The notes: generated by a model from the letters alone, not told the origin. Counted from the stretch's first letter, positions 24,685 to 33,683 are shown. The stretch: DNA of 64,000 bases from Maribacter zhoushanensis (GCF_029350975.1 NZ_JARKMR010000005.1:124001-188000); one strand, 5' to 3'. Numbers and translations: made by a program.

Positions 24685-25641
24685 TCAGTTCATGGTGACC
24701 GCAGCAGAATCTATAACTACCTCAGTAGCTTCTGCCTCAGCGGGAGCTTCTTGCTCTGGAGCATTTGGATCTACCCAAACATCACCTTCGGGCGCCTTAG
24801 GGTTAGCAGGTGTGGTACCTTGAAAACTTAAAACGTAACTAGCTACCTGAGCAATTTCTGCAGGTTTTAAGTTCTGTTTCCAAGCGATCATACCCTTACC
24901 GTCACGACCACCTTCAGAAATGGTATGGAAAACGTTTTTAATACCACCACCAAGAATCCAGTTTTGATCTGTTAGGTTTGGTCCAATACCACCGCCACCA
25001 TCTGCCATATGGCAAGCAACACAGTTACTTTCAAAAATGCCTTTACCGGCACTAATATCAGATGCATCGGTTAATAATTCTACCGTATTGGCATCAACAA
25101 GACCTTTGGCTGTCTTTTTATATGCTTCAATTTCTAATTGTGCTGCAGCAACTTCTTGTTCGTATTCCAGTTTTTGATTGTAATCATTAAAGACATGAAA
25201 ACGAAGTAGGTAAACTACTCCAAATACAATAGAAGCATAAAATAGATACACCCACCAAGGTGGTAAGTTGTTGTCCAACTCGCGAATACCGTCATAGTTA
25301 TGGTCAAGAATAATTTCACCTTCAGACTCTATAGGTTTACTGCCCAACATTTTGTTGTACATGTTTTTTCCCCATGTCCATTCCCATTTTTCTTCTTTGG
25401 CTTCTAAATAGCGCAGTCTTGCTTCTTCATCTAGCGTATTGTATAAAACATTCTCAATAGCTTGAACTATAAAGGCTATTGCTATTAAAAGCAATAAAAT
25501 AAGAGCCATAAAGCCAAACATCATTGTAGGGTAAGCTAGAAAAGCTGGTTTATCACCACTATCAATGTAAACTTCCATAAGTACTACGACCAGGAAAAAG
25601 GCCACTGTTATTCTTAACCACCAGGCTGTATTGTTTTTCAT
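24685..25641 (-). CDS. ccoP: cbb3 oxidase subunit III, single-heme form
   Basis: 318 residues: two N-terminal membrane spans (about 9-26 and 41-61), a cytoplasmic segment with EEKWEWTWGKNMYNKML, the CcoP span preceded by LPPWWVYLFY (about 127-146), and one cytochrome c domain with CVACH (207-211). Classical CcoP has two c hemes; only one motif is present here, as is usual in Bacteroidota. It passes electrons to the catalytic subunit. The C-terminus is an acidic, proline- and alanine-rich tail. Its start overlaps the ccoQ stop by four bases. Confidence 0.94.
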   Translation of the reverse strand: MKNNTAWWLRITVAFFLVVVLMEVYIDSGDKPAFLAYPTMMFGFMALILLLLIAIAFIVQAIENVLYNTLDEEARLRYLEAKEEKWEWTWGKNMYNKMLGSKPIESEGEIILDHNYDGIRELDNNLPPWWVYLFYASIVFGVVYLLRFHVFNDYNQKLEYEQEVAAAQLEIEAYKKTAKGLVDANTVELLTDASDISAGKGIFESNCVACHMADGGGGIGPNLTDQNWILGGGIKNVFHTISEGGRDGKGMIAWKQNLKPAEIAQVASYVLSFQGTTPANPKAPEGDVWVDPNAPEQEAPAEAEATEVVIDSAAVTMN

Positions 25642-25829
25642 AATTGGTTGTTTTGTTGGTTATCTTCTTCTAAAGGCAATTCGCTAACTTCTTTAATGTA
25701 TGATTTTGATGCTGTAATAACCCACCAGAATAATAGGGTGAAAAACACAAAGAAGATTAGTAATGATATCATAGGGTAGGTTGCTACCCCATCTATAGTT
25801 TCCATGTAACCTTTTACAAATTTGAACAT
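25638..25829 (-). CDS. ccoQ: cbb3 oxidase small subunit
   Basis: 63 residues with one membrane span (about 18-39) and a polar tail, the size and layout of CcoQ/FixQ. It sits exactly between ccoN/O and ccoP, 11 bases after the former and overlapping the latter by four bases. Sequence conservation in this family is low, so the call rests mainly on size, topology and position. Confidence 0.85.
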   Translation of the reverse strand: MFKFVKGYMETIDGVATYPMISLLIFFVFFTLLFWWVITASKSYIKEVSELPLEEDNQQNNQL

Positions 25830-25840
25830 GATTTTTTGTT

Positions 25841-28039
25841 TTAGTTATCAGATAATAATTCACCAGTTTCCTTGATCTTAATATCGGTACCCAAACGTTG
25901 TAGGTATGCAATTAAGGATACAATTTCACGGTCTCTCATTTCTATGAATTCCTCTCCGTTTTCAGCAGCATACTTTTTGTCTGCCTCATAAGATTTTGCA
26001 AAATCCGGATCACTATATAAGTTTTTCTCAATTTTTTCTGCCTGAGCATCCATCAATTCGTACGCATTTGCAATTTCTTCTTCAGAATAAGGAACACCTA
26101 AAGTCACCATTGCTTCCATTTTCGTTTGAATATTACTTCTGTCATGTTCATCTCTAACAAGCCAAGCATAGGCAGGCATTATGGAACCAGATGAGGTACT
26201 TTGAGGGTCGTACATATGGTTCAAGTGCCAGTTGTCTGAGTATTTACCACCGACTCTTAATAAATCTGGACCGGTACGTTTACTACCCCAAAGGAATGGG
26301 TGATCGTATACGAATTCACCAGCCTTGGCATATTCGCCATAACGTTCTACTTCACTTCTAAACGGACGAACCATTTGTGAGTGACAGCTAACACAACCTT
26401 CACGAATGTATAAGTCACGACCCTCTAGTTCTAAAGGTGTATATGGTTTTACACTTGTAATGGTGGGTATATTTGATTTTACCAAAATGGTAGGTACAAT
26501 TTGTATAAGACCACCGATCAAAATAGCTACAGTTGCTAAAATGGTTAATTGAATAGGCTTACGCTCTAACCAAGTATGAAAAGTTTCACCCGCAGTTCTT
26601 CGTTTAGAAACTGTTGTAAGTGCTGCTGCTTCTGCCAATTCATCTTCTATTACGCTACCAGATTTAATAGTGCGTACAACGTTGTAGATCATAACACATG
26701 CACCAACAATATAAAGGCTACCACCAATGGCACGCATCCAATACATAGGCATAATTTCGTGTACAGTTTCTAAGAAATTACCGTAAACTAAAGTACCATC
26801 TGGGTTAAAGTCTTTCCACATTAAGGCCTGGGTAAACCCTGCAACGTACATTGGTAGGGTATACAGTATAATACCTAGTGTACCAATCCAGAAGTGGAAA
26901 TTAGCCAATCCAATAGAGAATAATTTATTTTTCGTCATTTTAGGTACCAACCAATAAATCATACCAAAGGTCAAGAATCCGTTCCACGCTAAGGCACCTA
27001 CGTGTACGTGAGCAATAATCCAATCACTAAAGTGGGCAATTGCGTTTACGTTTTTAAGTGAAAGCATTGGACCTTCAAAAGTTGCCATACCATAACCGGT
27101 AATTGCAACTACCATAAATTTTAAAACTGGATCTGTACGAACCTTATCCCAGGCACCACGAAGTGTTAGAAGTCCGTTGATCATACCACCCCAAGATGGA
27201 GCCAACAACATAATTGAAAAGGCTACCCCTAAATTTTGTGCCCAATCTGGTAAAGCAGAATATAATAAGTGGTGTGGACCCGCCCAGATATATATAAAAA
27301 TCAATGACCAAAAGTGAACTATAGATAATCTATAGGAGTATACAGGTCTATTTGCGGCTTTAGGTACAAAATAGTACATAAGACCTAAGAAAGGTGTAGT
27401 CAAGAAAAATGCAACCGCATTATGACCGTACCACCATTGTACTAATGCATCTTGTACACCAGCATATACAGAGTAACTTTTTAATGCACTAACAGGTAAT
27501 TCTAAATTGTTGAAAATATGCAGTACCGCTACAGTTACAAAAGTTGCCAGATAAAACCAGATAGCCACATAAAGGTGACGCTGTCTTCTTTTTATCATGG
27601 TACCAATTAGGTTAACACCGAAGGCAACCCAAATTACGGCAATAGCAATATCAATAGGCCATTCAAGTTCGGCATATTCTTTAGAACTAGTATACCCTAG
27701 AGGTAGCGTAATGGCAGCAGAAACAATAATGGCTTGCCAGCCCCAAAAATTAAGTTTACTAAGAAAATCGCTGAACATACGCGCCTTTAGCAAACGTTGG
27801 GTGGAGTAGTAGACTCCTGCAAAAATTGCATTACCTACAAATGCAAAAATTACTGCATTGGTATGTAATGGACGTAAACGACCAAAACTTAACCACGATA
27901 TACCATCGGTTACATTGGGGAAAATGAACATAAAGGCTAACAATAAGCCTACAGACATACCCACAATACCCCAAAACATAGTGGCATAAAGGAAATTTTT
28001 CACGATTTTGTTATCGTAATAAAACTGCTGTACTTCCAT
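25841..28039 (-). CDS. ccoN: cbb3 oxidase fused catalytic subunit I and heme c subunit II
   Basis: 732 residues. The N-terminal 480 or so are CcoN: about twelve spans with heme-copper oxidase signatures such as YSTQRLLKARMF, WWYGHNAVAFFLTTPFLG, GPHHLLYSALPDW and HVHVGALAWNG. After another span (about 498-520) the chain continues into CcoO with a c heme at Cys549-Val-Ser-Cys552-His553 followed by SQMVRPF. Separate ccoN and ccoO genes are usual in proteobacteria; the fusion is a known Bacteroidota trait. The complex reduces oxygen at very low concentration and pumps protons. Confidence 0.95.
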   Translation of the reverse strand: MEVQQFYYDNKIVKNFLYATMFWGIVGMSVGLLLAFMFIFPNVTDGISWLSFGRLRPLHTNAVIFAFVGNAIFAGVYYSTQRLLKARMFSDFLSKLNFWGWQAIIVSAAITLPLGYTSSKEYAELEWPIDIAIAVIWVAFGVNLIGTMIKRRQRHLYVAIWFYLATFVTVAVLHIFNNLELPVSALKSYSVYAGVQDALVQWWYGHNAVAFFLTTPFLGLMYYFVPKAANRPVYSYRLSIVHFWSLIFIYIWAGPHHLLYSALPDWAQNLGVAFSIMLLAPSWGGMINGLLTLRGAWDKVRTDPVLKFMVVAITGYGMATFEGPMLSLKNVNAIAHFSDWIIAHVHVGALAWNGFLTFGMIYWLVPKMTKNKLFSIGLANFHFWIGTLGIILYTLPMYVAGFTQALMWKDFNPDGTLVYGNFLETVHEIMPMYWMRAIGGSLYIVGACVMIYNVVRTIKSGSVIEDELAEAAALTTVSKRRTAGETFHTWLERKPIQLTILATVAILIGGLIQIVPTILVKSNIPTITSVKPYTPLELEGRDLYIREGCVSCHSQMVRPFRSEVERYGEYAKAGEFVYDHPFLWGSKRTGPDLLRVGGKYSDNWHLNHMYDPQSTSSGSIMPAYAWLVRDEHDRSNIQTKMEAMVTLGVPYSEEEIANAYELMDAQAEKIEKNLYSDPDFAKSYEADKKYAAENGEEFIEMRDREIVSLIAYLQRLGTDIKIKETGELLSDN

Positions 28040-28041
28040 AA

Positions 28042-28251
28042 TTATACTTGTTTATTTAGTTGGATTTTCTCTTGTTTAAAATCTTTAGTTTTGGTCTCTT
28101 TTGGTTTGACCAGTTCATCTTCAAAAAGCATACGTACAGATGGGGTGTAAGCATCATCGTATTGTCCTTGCTTGACCGATACGATAAAAGCGACAAAAAA
28201 GATAATTGCCACAACTAGACTAATTGCTAGTAAAACATAAATTACACTCAT
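28042..28251 (-). CDS. ccoS: cbb3 oxidase assembly protein CcoS
   Basis: 69 residues from the ATG at 28251 (MSVIYVLLAISL); the frame extends to a CTC/ATG region at 28290, but the regulon B promoter predicts transcription from about 28264. One membrane span (about 3-25), then the CcoS pattern SVKQGQYDD with two acidic residues and YTPSVRMLFED. CcoS is required for cofactor insertion into cbb3 oxidase. It is the first gene of the cco operon, two bases before ccoN. Confidence 0.9.
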   Translation of the reverse strand: MSVIYVLLAISLVVAIIFFVAFIVSVKQGQYDDAYTPSVRMLFEDELVKPKETKTKDFKQEKIQLNKQV

Positions 28252-28270
28252 ACCTACCTGAATTATTCCG

Positions 28271-28314
28271 TAAAAGTAAGAGTGAAGCAAACCTTAGAAA
28301 ATGACAATTGTCAT
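28271..28314 (-). promoter_or_regulatory. Regulon B operator and promoter for the cco operon
   Basis: Perfect inverted repeat ATGACAATTGTCAT at 28301-28314. On the minus strand a box TACTTTTA (28278-28271, one mismatch) ends 36.5 bases from the centre. The core TGA...TCA is that of the FNR box (TTGAT-N4-ATCAA). Between this site and ccoI (28315-28537) there is only AT-rich DNA with an imperfect hairpin at 28424-28461. Confidence 0.82.
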
Positions 28315-28537
28315 ACTTTAAAAATTTTCTTTAAATATTTAAAATGACTGATAAGTTTGGTGCTGTTTTGTAGTTATTAAGTAGCGGAAAATCAACAAAT
28401 AAAATTAATTTGTAAATGGCGTGTTTCTGTGGATTAAATTATTTTAATACGGCTACAGAAAGAAAAAATGAATACTAGATTTACCATCTTAAATTACTAA
28501 GATTGGTGTAAAATGAATTTTGATAATAATTCTTTGC

Positions 28538-30934
28538 TTATGGAAGTTTTCTGCCAATGAGGTTGGTCATAACCGTAGTAAAAATAACAATGCTAATAGA
28601 ACTTAAAGGCATAAGAATTGCCGCTATTACGGGTTCTAATTGACCTGTTATGGCAAAATATAGACCCACGCAATTGTAGAGTAATGACAATATAAAACTC
28701 ATTTTAATAATTCGCATTGCTTTTTTAGACGCCAGTATATAAGAGTATAGCTGTTGAAATTTTGTAGCATCTAAGATAGCGTCGCAGGCAGGGGAGAAGA
28801 CATTGATGTTTTCAGAAATGGCAATGCCTACGTTACTTTGCGCAAGCGCCCCTGCATCATTTAATCCGTCACCCACCATTAAAACTTTTTTGCCTTGGTC
28901 TTGTAAAGATTTTATGAACTCTAGTTTTGTTTCTGGTTTTTGGTTAAAGTACAACGGAGTCAATTTTGGCAACAGCGCTTCTAGTCGTTCTTTTTCGCCT
29001 TCATTATCACCAGATAGTATTGCCAGGTTTAAAGTTGCAGACATGTTTTTAAATACAGATGAAACTCCATCACGATATTGATTTTGAAAAACATACCGTC
29101 CTTTATAAGCGTCGTTAGAGCTGATGTAAATAGAAGTATCCAATAGATTTTCTGAGTTGCCCTTACCTACAAAATTGGCAGAGCCGATCTTCATGTTTAT
29201 ATCATCTTTTGAGCTTTCAAGCCCTTTGCCAACATGTTCTTCATACTCATCTAAGGTGATGATATTCTGCTCTTTAAGTAGATCATATAAAGATCTGCTT
29301 AAAGGGTGGTTAGAAGCTCTTATGGTGTTCTTTAAAATAGATTCTTCTTCTGGGGATAATGGCATACCTTCATAATGAGCCGTACTTTTTTGAGAAGTGG
29401 TAATTGTTCCGGTTTTATCAAATATGGCGGTATCTATTTTTGCCAAACGTTCAATAGTTTGGGTGTCTTTGATATAGAATTTCTTTTTACCGAAAATACG
29501 CAGCATATTGCCTAACGTAAACGGTGATGCCAGCGCTATGGCACACGGGCAAGCAATAATCAATACTGCAGTAAAAACGTTCATGACTTTAGACGGGTCA
29601 TAGTATAGCCAAAAAGCAGTGGCAATAAATGCAATAGAAAGTACGGCAATGGTAAAACGTTTACCAATACTATCGGTAAGGTTTTGAAAAGCGGTTACTT
29701 TATCCGTTTTAAAAACAGCATTTCCCCATAACTGTGTCAAGTAACTTTGTGATACGGATTTTAAGGCAATCATTTCAATAACACCGTTCAGCTGCTTTCC
29801 GCCGGCAAATACTTGTTCTCCAATTTCTTTGGCCACAGGTTCAGATTCCCCTGAAACAAAGCTATAATCTATTTGTGCATTACCGTATACCAAAGTACCG
29901 TCAACAGGAATCATCTCTTCGTTTCTGATCAAAATTCTATCGCCCTTTTCAATTTCTTGAACAGGTACCGTTTCTTCTTTACCTTTTAAATTTAATCTGG
30001 TAATAGCAATAGGAAAATACGATTTGTAATCGCGCTCAAATGATAAAAAGCTATAAGTTCTTTGTTGAAAGAACTTGCCTAGTAATAGAAAGAATACGAG
30101 TCCGGTGAGGGAATCAAAAAATCCACTGTCCAGGTTAAAAGCAATATCATATGTACTTCTTAGAAATAATACTAAAATACCCAGTGCAATGGGCACATCA
30201 ATATTTAAAAGCTTTGCTCGTAACCCTTTGTATGCAGACACAAAATAATCCCACCCGGCATAGAACACAACGGGTAATGAAAAGATGAACATCATCCACC
30301 TAAATAAGTCTTGATATTTATTCAACCAATACTCACCACCAGAAGCGGCACTAGTTCCTAAGTCAAAATAATCAGGAAAAGATAGAAACATGACATTACC
30401 AAAGGCAAAGCCTGCAACTCCAAGTTTATATATTAAGCTTCTATCAGATACCTTCTTTTTACCTTCAAAATCTTCTAGTGAGATATAAGGTTCATATCCA
30501 ATTTTTGCCAATAGCAATACCAGGCTCTTTAAGCTGAAATCTTCATTTTTGTAAGTTACCCTAATCGTTTTCTTAGGGAAATCTACCTGAGAGTTTGTTA
30601 TGTGCTTATTCAGTTTATTCAGGTTCTCTAAAATCCAAATACATGAACTGCAGTGAATGGTTGGTATATAGAGGTTGATGATTTGAATGTTACCATCATT
30701 AAACTCTGTCAGTTTCGCTATAATTTCTTCATTATCTAGAAAATCATATTTTCCTTCAATAGCATTAGGTGTAGAGCCTGCGGCTTCCTGTAGTTCATAA
30801 TAATGAGCTAGATCGTTTGTAGAGAATATTTCATAGACGGTTTTACAACCGGTACAACAAAATGATTTTTCGTCAAATGTTATATGTTGTCTATCACAAG
30901 GATCACCGCAATGAAAACATGTATCTGCTTGCAT
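28538..30934 (-). CDS. ccoI: Copper-transporting P1B-type ATPase for cbb3 oxidase maturation
   Basis: 798 residues. The N-terminus has a cysteine-rich zinc-finger-like region (CFHCGDPC, CCTGC), then an HMA domain with Cys95-Ser-Ser-Cys98, eight spans, the CPC translocation motif (Cys462-Pro-Cys464), phosphorylation site DKTGT at Asp506 and the VGDGLNDAGAL hinge. This layout is that of CcoI/FixI/CtpA, which exports Cu(I) for cbb3 assembly rather than for resistance. It is divergent from the FNR-like gene and shares its operator. Confidence 0.94.
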   Translation of the reverse strand: MQADTCFHCGDPCDRQHITFDEKSFCCTGCKTVYEIFSTNDLAHYYELQEAAGSTPNAIEGKYDFLDNEEIIAKLTEFNDGNIQIINLYIPTIHCSSCIWILENLNKLNKHITNSQVDFPKKTIRVTYKNEDFSLKSLVLLLAKIGYEPYISLEDFEGKKKVSDRSLIYKLGVAGFAFGNVMFLSFPDYFDLGTSAASGGEYWLNKYQDLFRWMMFIFSLPVVFYAGWDYFVSAYKGLRAKLLNIDVPIALGILVLFLRSTYDIAFNLDSGFFDSLTGLVFFLLLGKFFQQRTYSFLSFERDYKSYFPIAITRLNLKGKEETVPVQEIEKGDRILIRNEEMIPVDGTLVYGNAQIDYSFVSGESEPVAKEIGEQVFAGGKQLNGVIEMIALKSVSQSYLTQLWGNAVFKTDKVTAFQNLTDSIGKRFTIAVLSIAFIATAFWLYYDPSKVMNVFTAVLIIACPCAIALASPFTLGNMLRIFGKKKFYIKDTQTIERLAKIDTAIFDKTGTITTSQKSTAHYEGMPLSPEEESILKNTIRASNHPLSRSLYDLLKEQNIITLDEYEEHVGKGLESSKDDINMKIGSANFVGKGNSENLLDTSIYISSNDAYKGRYVFQNQYRDGVSSVFKNMSATLNLAILSGDNEGEKERLEALLPKLTPLYFNQKPETKLEFIKSLQDQGKKVLMVGDGLNDAGALAQSNVGIAISENINVFSPACDAILDATKFQQLYSYILASKKAMRIIKMSFILSLLYNCVGLYFAITGQLEPVIAAILMPLSSISIVIFTTVMTNLIGRKLP

Positions 30935-30954
30935 AATTATTAACTAATATATTG

Positions 30955-31028
30955 CAAAGGTGAAAATGAAACACTTTTTAAAACATGATAATTGTCACTT
31001 ATTACAATTATGGGCTTATGTAATTTTG
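30955..31028. promoter_or_regulatory. Bidirectional regulon B operator between ccoI and fnr
   Basis: Inverted repeat TGATAATTGTCA at 30986-30997. Leftward box CACCTTTG (30962-30955, one mismatch) and rightward perfect box TAATTTTG (31021-31028) both end 36.5 bases from the centre. It predicts activation of ccoI and autoregulation of the FNR-like gene from one dimer site. Confidence 0.82.
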
Positions 31029-31050
31029 CACCATATTTAAAAATGTAACC

Positions 31051-31740
31051 ATGGAAAATAGATGTGAAAATTGTATCATAAGACAGTTTAATTCTCTCCG
31101 TGCGTTAAACAAGGACGAATTAAAAAAAGTATCTGACTCTAAGATATCTAAGAAGATTAAAAAGGGAGAACCTTTATTTATAGAAGGGCAGAAGTTAGAT
31201 GGCGTATTTTGTGTTAGAGATGGTGTTTCTAAGTTGTCTAAATTAAGCAGTAATGGTAAAGAGCAAATTGTAAAGCTTACCAATAGAGGAGAAATAATGG
31301 GGCAACGATCGGTAATTGCCGAGGATTTTACCAATTTAAGTGCTACCGCCATTAATGATATGGAGGTTTGTTTTATACCAAAAGAAGTTATTTCAAACAC
31401 GCTGAATACCAATCCTAATTTTTCTTTAGAAGTGTTACGGCACCTGGCCCATGATTTAAAAGAGGCAGATGATGTTATCGTTAATATGTCTCAGAAAACG
31501 GTAAGACAGCGCTTGGCAGAGGCCTTTATCTATTTAAAGAAGAACTACGGAGAAGATGATAACGGTTTTTTGTCCTTAACCCTAAGTAGAGACGATTATG
31601 CAAATATAGTAGGTGCTGCTACGGAGTCTTTAATTCGTATGATTTCAGATTTTAAGAAAAAAGGATATATAAAAACAGAAGGTAAAAAGATAGGAGTTTT
31701 AGAAGAGGATACCTTACAAGAACTTGCCGATGGTTTTTAA
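31051..31740 (+). CDS. FNR-like Crp/Fnr transcriptional regulator, proposed master of regulon B
   Basis: 229 residues: N-terminal Cys5-x2-Cys8 (RCENCIIRQF), cyclic-nucleotide-type barrel with Cys54 and Cys107, a dimer helix, and a winged helix-turn-helix with recognition helix ATESLIRMISDF. E. coli FNR holds a 4Fe-4S cluster with Cys20, 23, 29 and 122; here the third N-terminal cysteine is absent, while Cys5, Cys8 and Cys107 correspond plausibly to the others. Glu and Arg of the FNR reading head are kept, matching the TGA core of its sites. Divergent from ccoI and autoregulated by inference. Confidence 0.9.
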   Translation: MENRCENCIIRQFNSLRALNKDELKKVSDSKISKKIKKGEPLFIEGQKLDGVFCVRDGVSKLSKLSSNGKEQIVKLTNRGEIMGQRSVIAEDFTNLSATAINDMEVCFIPKEVISNTLNTNPNFSLEVLRHLAHDLKEADDVIVNMSQKTVRQRLAEAFIYLKKNYGEDDNGFLSLTLSRDDYANIVGAATESLIRMISDFKKKGYIKTEGKKIGVLEEDTLQELADGF

Positions 31741-31754
31741 ATAATTATCGAAGT

Positions 31755-31797
31755 TGATAAATGTCATAGTTTCAATTCATTGGTGAAACTATTTTTA
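31755..31797 (+). promoter_or_regulatory. Regulon B promoter overlapping the fnr terminator
   Basis: Inverted repeat TGATAAATGTCA at 31755-31766 and box TATTTTTA at 31790-31797, ending 36.5 bases from the centre. The same bases form a terminator for fnr: stem ATAGTTTCA (31766-31774) / TGAAACTAT (31784-31792) with a nine-base loop, followed by TTTT, so the terminator T-run is also the -7 box. Confidence 0.7.
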
Positions 31798-31820
31798 TCA
31801 TCAAATGATGAGCCTCATTT

Positions 31821-32693
31821 ATGAAAAAAATTTTAATACCAACCGATTTCTCGTTAGCAGCATGGAACGCCACAACGTACGCCCTGCAATTGTTTGCAGA
31901 AACTGAATGCGTATTTTACTTCTTAAATGCCTATACGCCAGAGATGCACAGTAATCGCTTAATGGCGGGTAGGGCTTCAGATACGACAAAAGGATGTTCC
32001 GCTCAATCTGCTTCAGAAAAAGGATTACGAAAAACGATACATCGTATTAAAAAGGAATACAGAAATCCGCTACATAAGTATAGTTCTATTTCTACATTTT
32101 CAATGTTGGTAGATGAAGTAGAAGAAGTAGTCAAAGAAAATGATATAGATTTTATAATGATGAGTGCTAGCGGTGGTGCTGATGACGAATCTATATTCTT
32201 GGGAAGAAATACGGTAAAAATTTTGAATCATGCGTACCAATGTCCCGTAATGGTGATTCCGCCAAGGGTCCATTTTGAAAGTCTACAATCCATTTCAGTC
32301 ATATCAGAATTCAATCATTTACTTAAAGGTGATGAATTGAATCCTGTGGTAGAATTGGCGCGGTATTTTAATAGCACTGTACAAATTGCAAGCATGCAAA
32401 ATACAACTGCTCAAGTAACAGAATTACAGCAGTTGAATCATGAGACTTTTACTAAAAAGTTAGAAGGTATTTATCATAATTTCTACAAATTAGATGCCGA
32501 AAGTTCCTTAACGACTACTTTAAAAAACTATGTGGATCAGACTAATTGCCAATTACTTGTTATGTCTAATGATGTCAATGGGTATTTAAGAAATTTATGC
32601 CATGATTATATCGTTGGCAGATCTACATTTTGCTGTCATGTACCTTTATTGGCATTGTCACTTGTTGAGCATAATATCAGTATAAGCCGTTAA
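31821..32693 (+). CDS. Universal stress protein of regulon B
   Basis: 290 residues starting MKKILIPTDFSLAAWNATTY, a typical UspA N-terminus, with a first domain to about residue 155 including MMSASGGADDESIFLGRNTVKIL (phosphate-binding turn) and a more divergent second domain. It is downstream of the FNR-like gene but separated by a terminator/promoter overlap with its own regulon B palindrome. It is a paralogue of the Usp at 19105-19926, so each of the two regulons has a two-domain stress protein. Confidence 0.87.
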   Translation: MKKILIPTDFSLAAWNATTYALQLFAETECVFYFLNAYTPEMHSNRLMAGRASDTTKGCSAQSASEKGLRKTIHRIKKEYRNPLHKYSSISTFSMLVDEVEEVVKENDIDFIMMSASGGADDESIFLGRNTVKILNHAYQCPVMVIPPRVHFESLQSISVISEFNHLLKGDELNPVVELARYFNSTVQIASMQNTTAQVTELQQLNHETFTKKLEGIYHNFYKLDAESSLTTTLKNYVDQTNCQLLVMSNDVNGYLRNLCHDYIVGRSTFCCHVPLLALSLVEHNISISR

Positions 32694-32822
32694 TATCTTT
32701 TTCGTTAGGGTTGTTTTAACGCATATATCACAAAATATTTAATATTACTTTGGGCTTAGGGTAATGCTATCTATTAATTCTAAATATCTTTAACATCAGA
32801 TAAACTATAATCAATAGAAAAG

Positions 32823-33500
32823 GTGAGCGCGGTAAACGAAAAAAAAGTAGCAGCATTAGAAGCGGTAAAATATGTAAAATCTGGTATGACGGTTGGTCTA
32901 GGTACTGGATCTACCGCATTTTTTATGATAGAGGCAATTGGTGAAATGGTGGAAAGCGGAATGCAGATTAAAGCCGTTGCAACTTCTAATGAAACGGAAA
33001 AACTAGCTACAAAGCTAGGTATAGATGTCATAACCCTTGCAGAAGCTAAAAGATTAGATGTAACCATTGATGGTGCAGATGAGGTAGATGAAGACTTTCA
33101 GCTGATTAAAGGCGGTGGTGGAGCATTGTTACGTGAAAAAATCGTTGCGCATAATTCAGACTTGAATATTATTATCACAGATTCATCAAAGAGTGTTTCT
33201 AAGTTAGGAAAATTTAAATTGCCTATTGAAACAATACCTTTTGCTACAAATTTAATTATCAAGGAATTGGAAGCAATGAATTTGAGACCCGTACAGCGTA
33301 TGAACGGTGATGCCGATTATAAGACCGATGAGAATAACGATATTGTTGATATTGACATTTGGGATACTAATATCACTTTGACCGATTTAGAGCAGCAATT
33401 AAAAACCATACCCGGTATAGTTGAAACCGGATTATTCTTGACCACAACCAATTTGGTCATTATTGGTAAAGGTGAAGAAGCCATTGTAAAAAAGAGGTAG
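32823..33500 (+). CDS. rpiA: Ribose-5-phosphate isomerase A
   Basis: 225 residues from a GTG start. Conserved segments include VGLGTGSTA (phosphate loop), ATSNETEKLA, TIDGADEVDEDFQLIKGGGGALLREKIVA with the catalytic Asp, Glu and Lys. It interconverts ribulose 5-phosphate and ribose 5-phosphate in the non-oxidative pentose phosphate path. Downstream genes on the same strand, transketolase and transaldolase, belong to the same pathway, but a 243-base gap with its own promoter separates them. Confidence 0.95.
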   Translation: MSAVNEKKVAALEAVKYVKSGMTVGLGTGSTAFFMIEAIGEMVESGMQIKAVATSNETEKLATKLGIDVITLAEAKRLDVTIDGADEVDEDFQLIKGGGGALLREKIVAHNSDLNIIITDSSKSVSKLGKFKLPIETIPFATNLIIKELEAMNLRPVQRMNGDADYKTDENNDIVDIDIWDTNITLTDLEQQLKTIPGIVETGLFLTTTNLVIIGKGEEAIVKKR

Positions 33501-33675
33501 AGCCCTTTTGTTAGTATAGTTTAGATTGAACAAATTGATAAAATAGCGTCTAAACATAATTCGAAAACCCTTTCGCAAACATAAATCTTATAAACTGGTA
33601 GCGTATGAGTGCTTATCACTTGAATTCTATAGAATTATGTTGGTCAAAATATTTTAATTAGCGCCCATTATAAAG

Positions 33676-33683
33676 TATCTTTG
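33676..33683 (+). promoter_or_regulatory. -7 box of the transketolase promoter
   Basis: Perfect Bacteroidota -7 element TATCTTTG, 60 bases before the transketolase ATG. The spaced -33 element is weak (T-rich, around 33651-33656). The rest of 33501-33743 is AT-rich with no gene visible. Confidence 0.5.
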
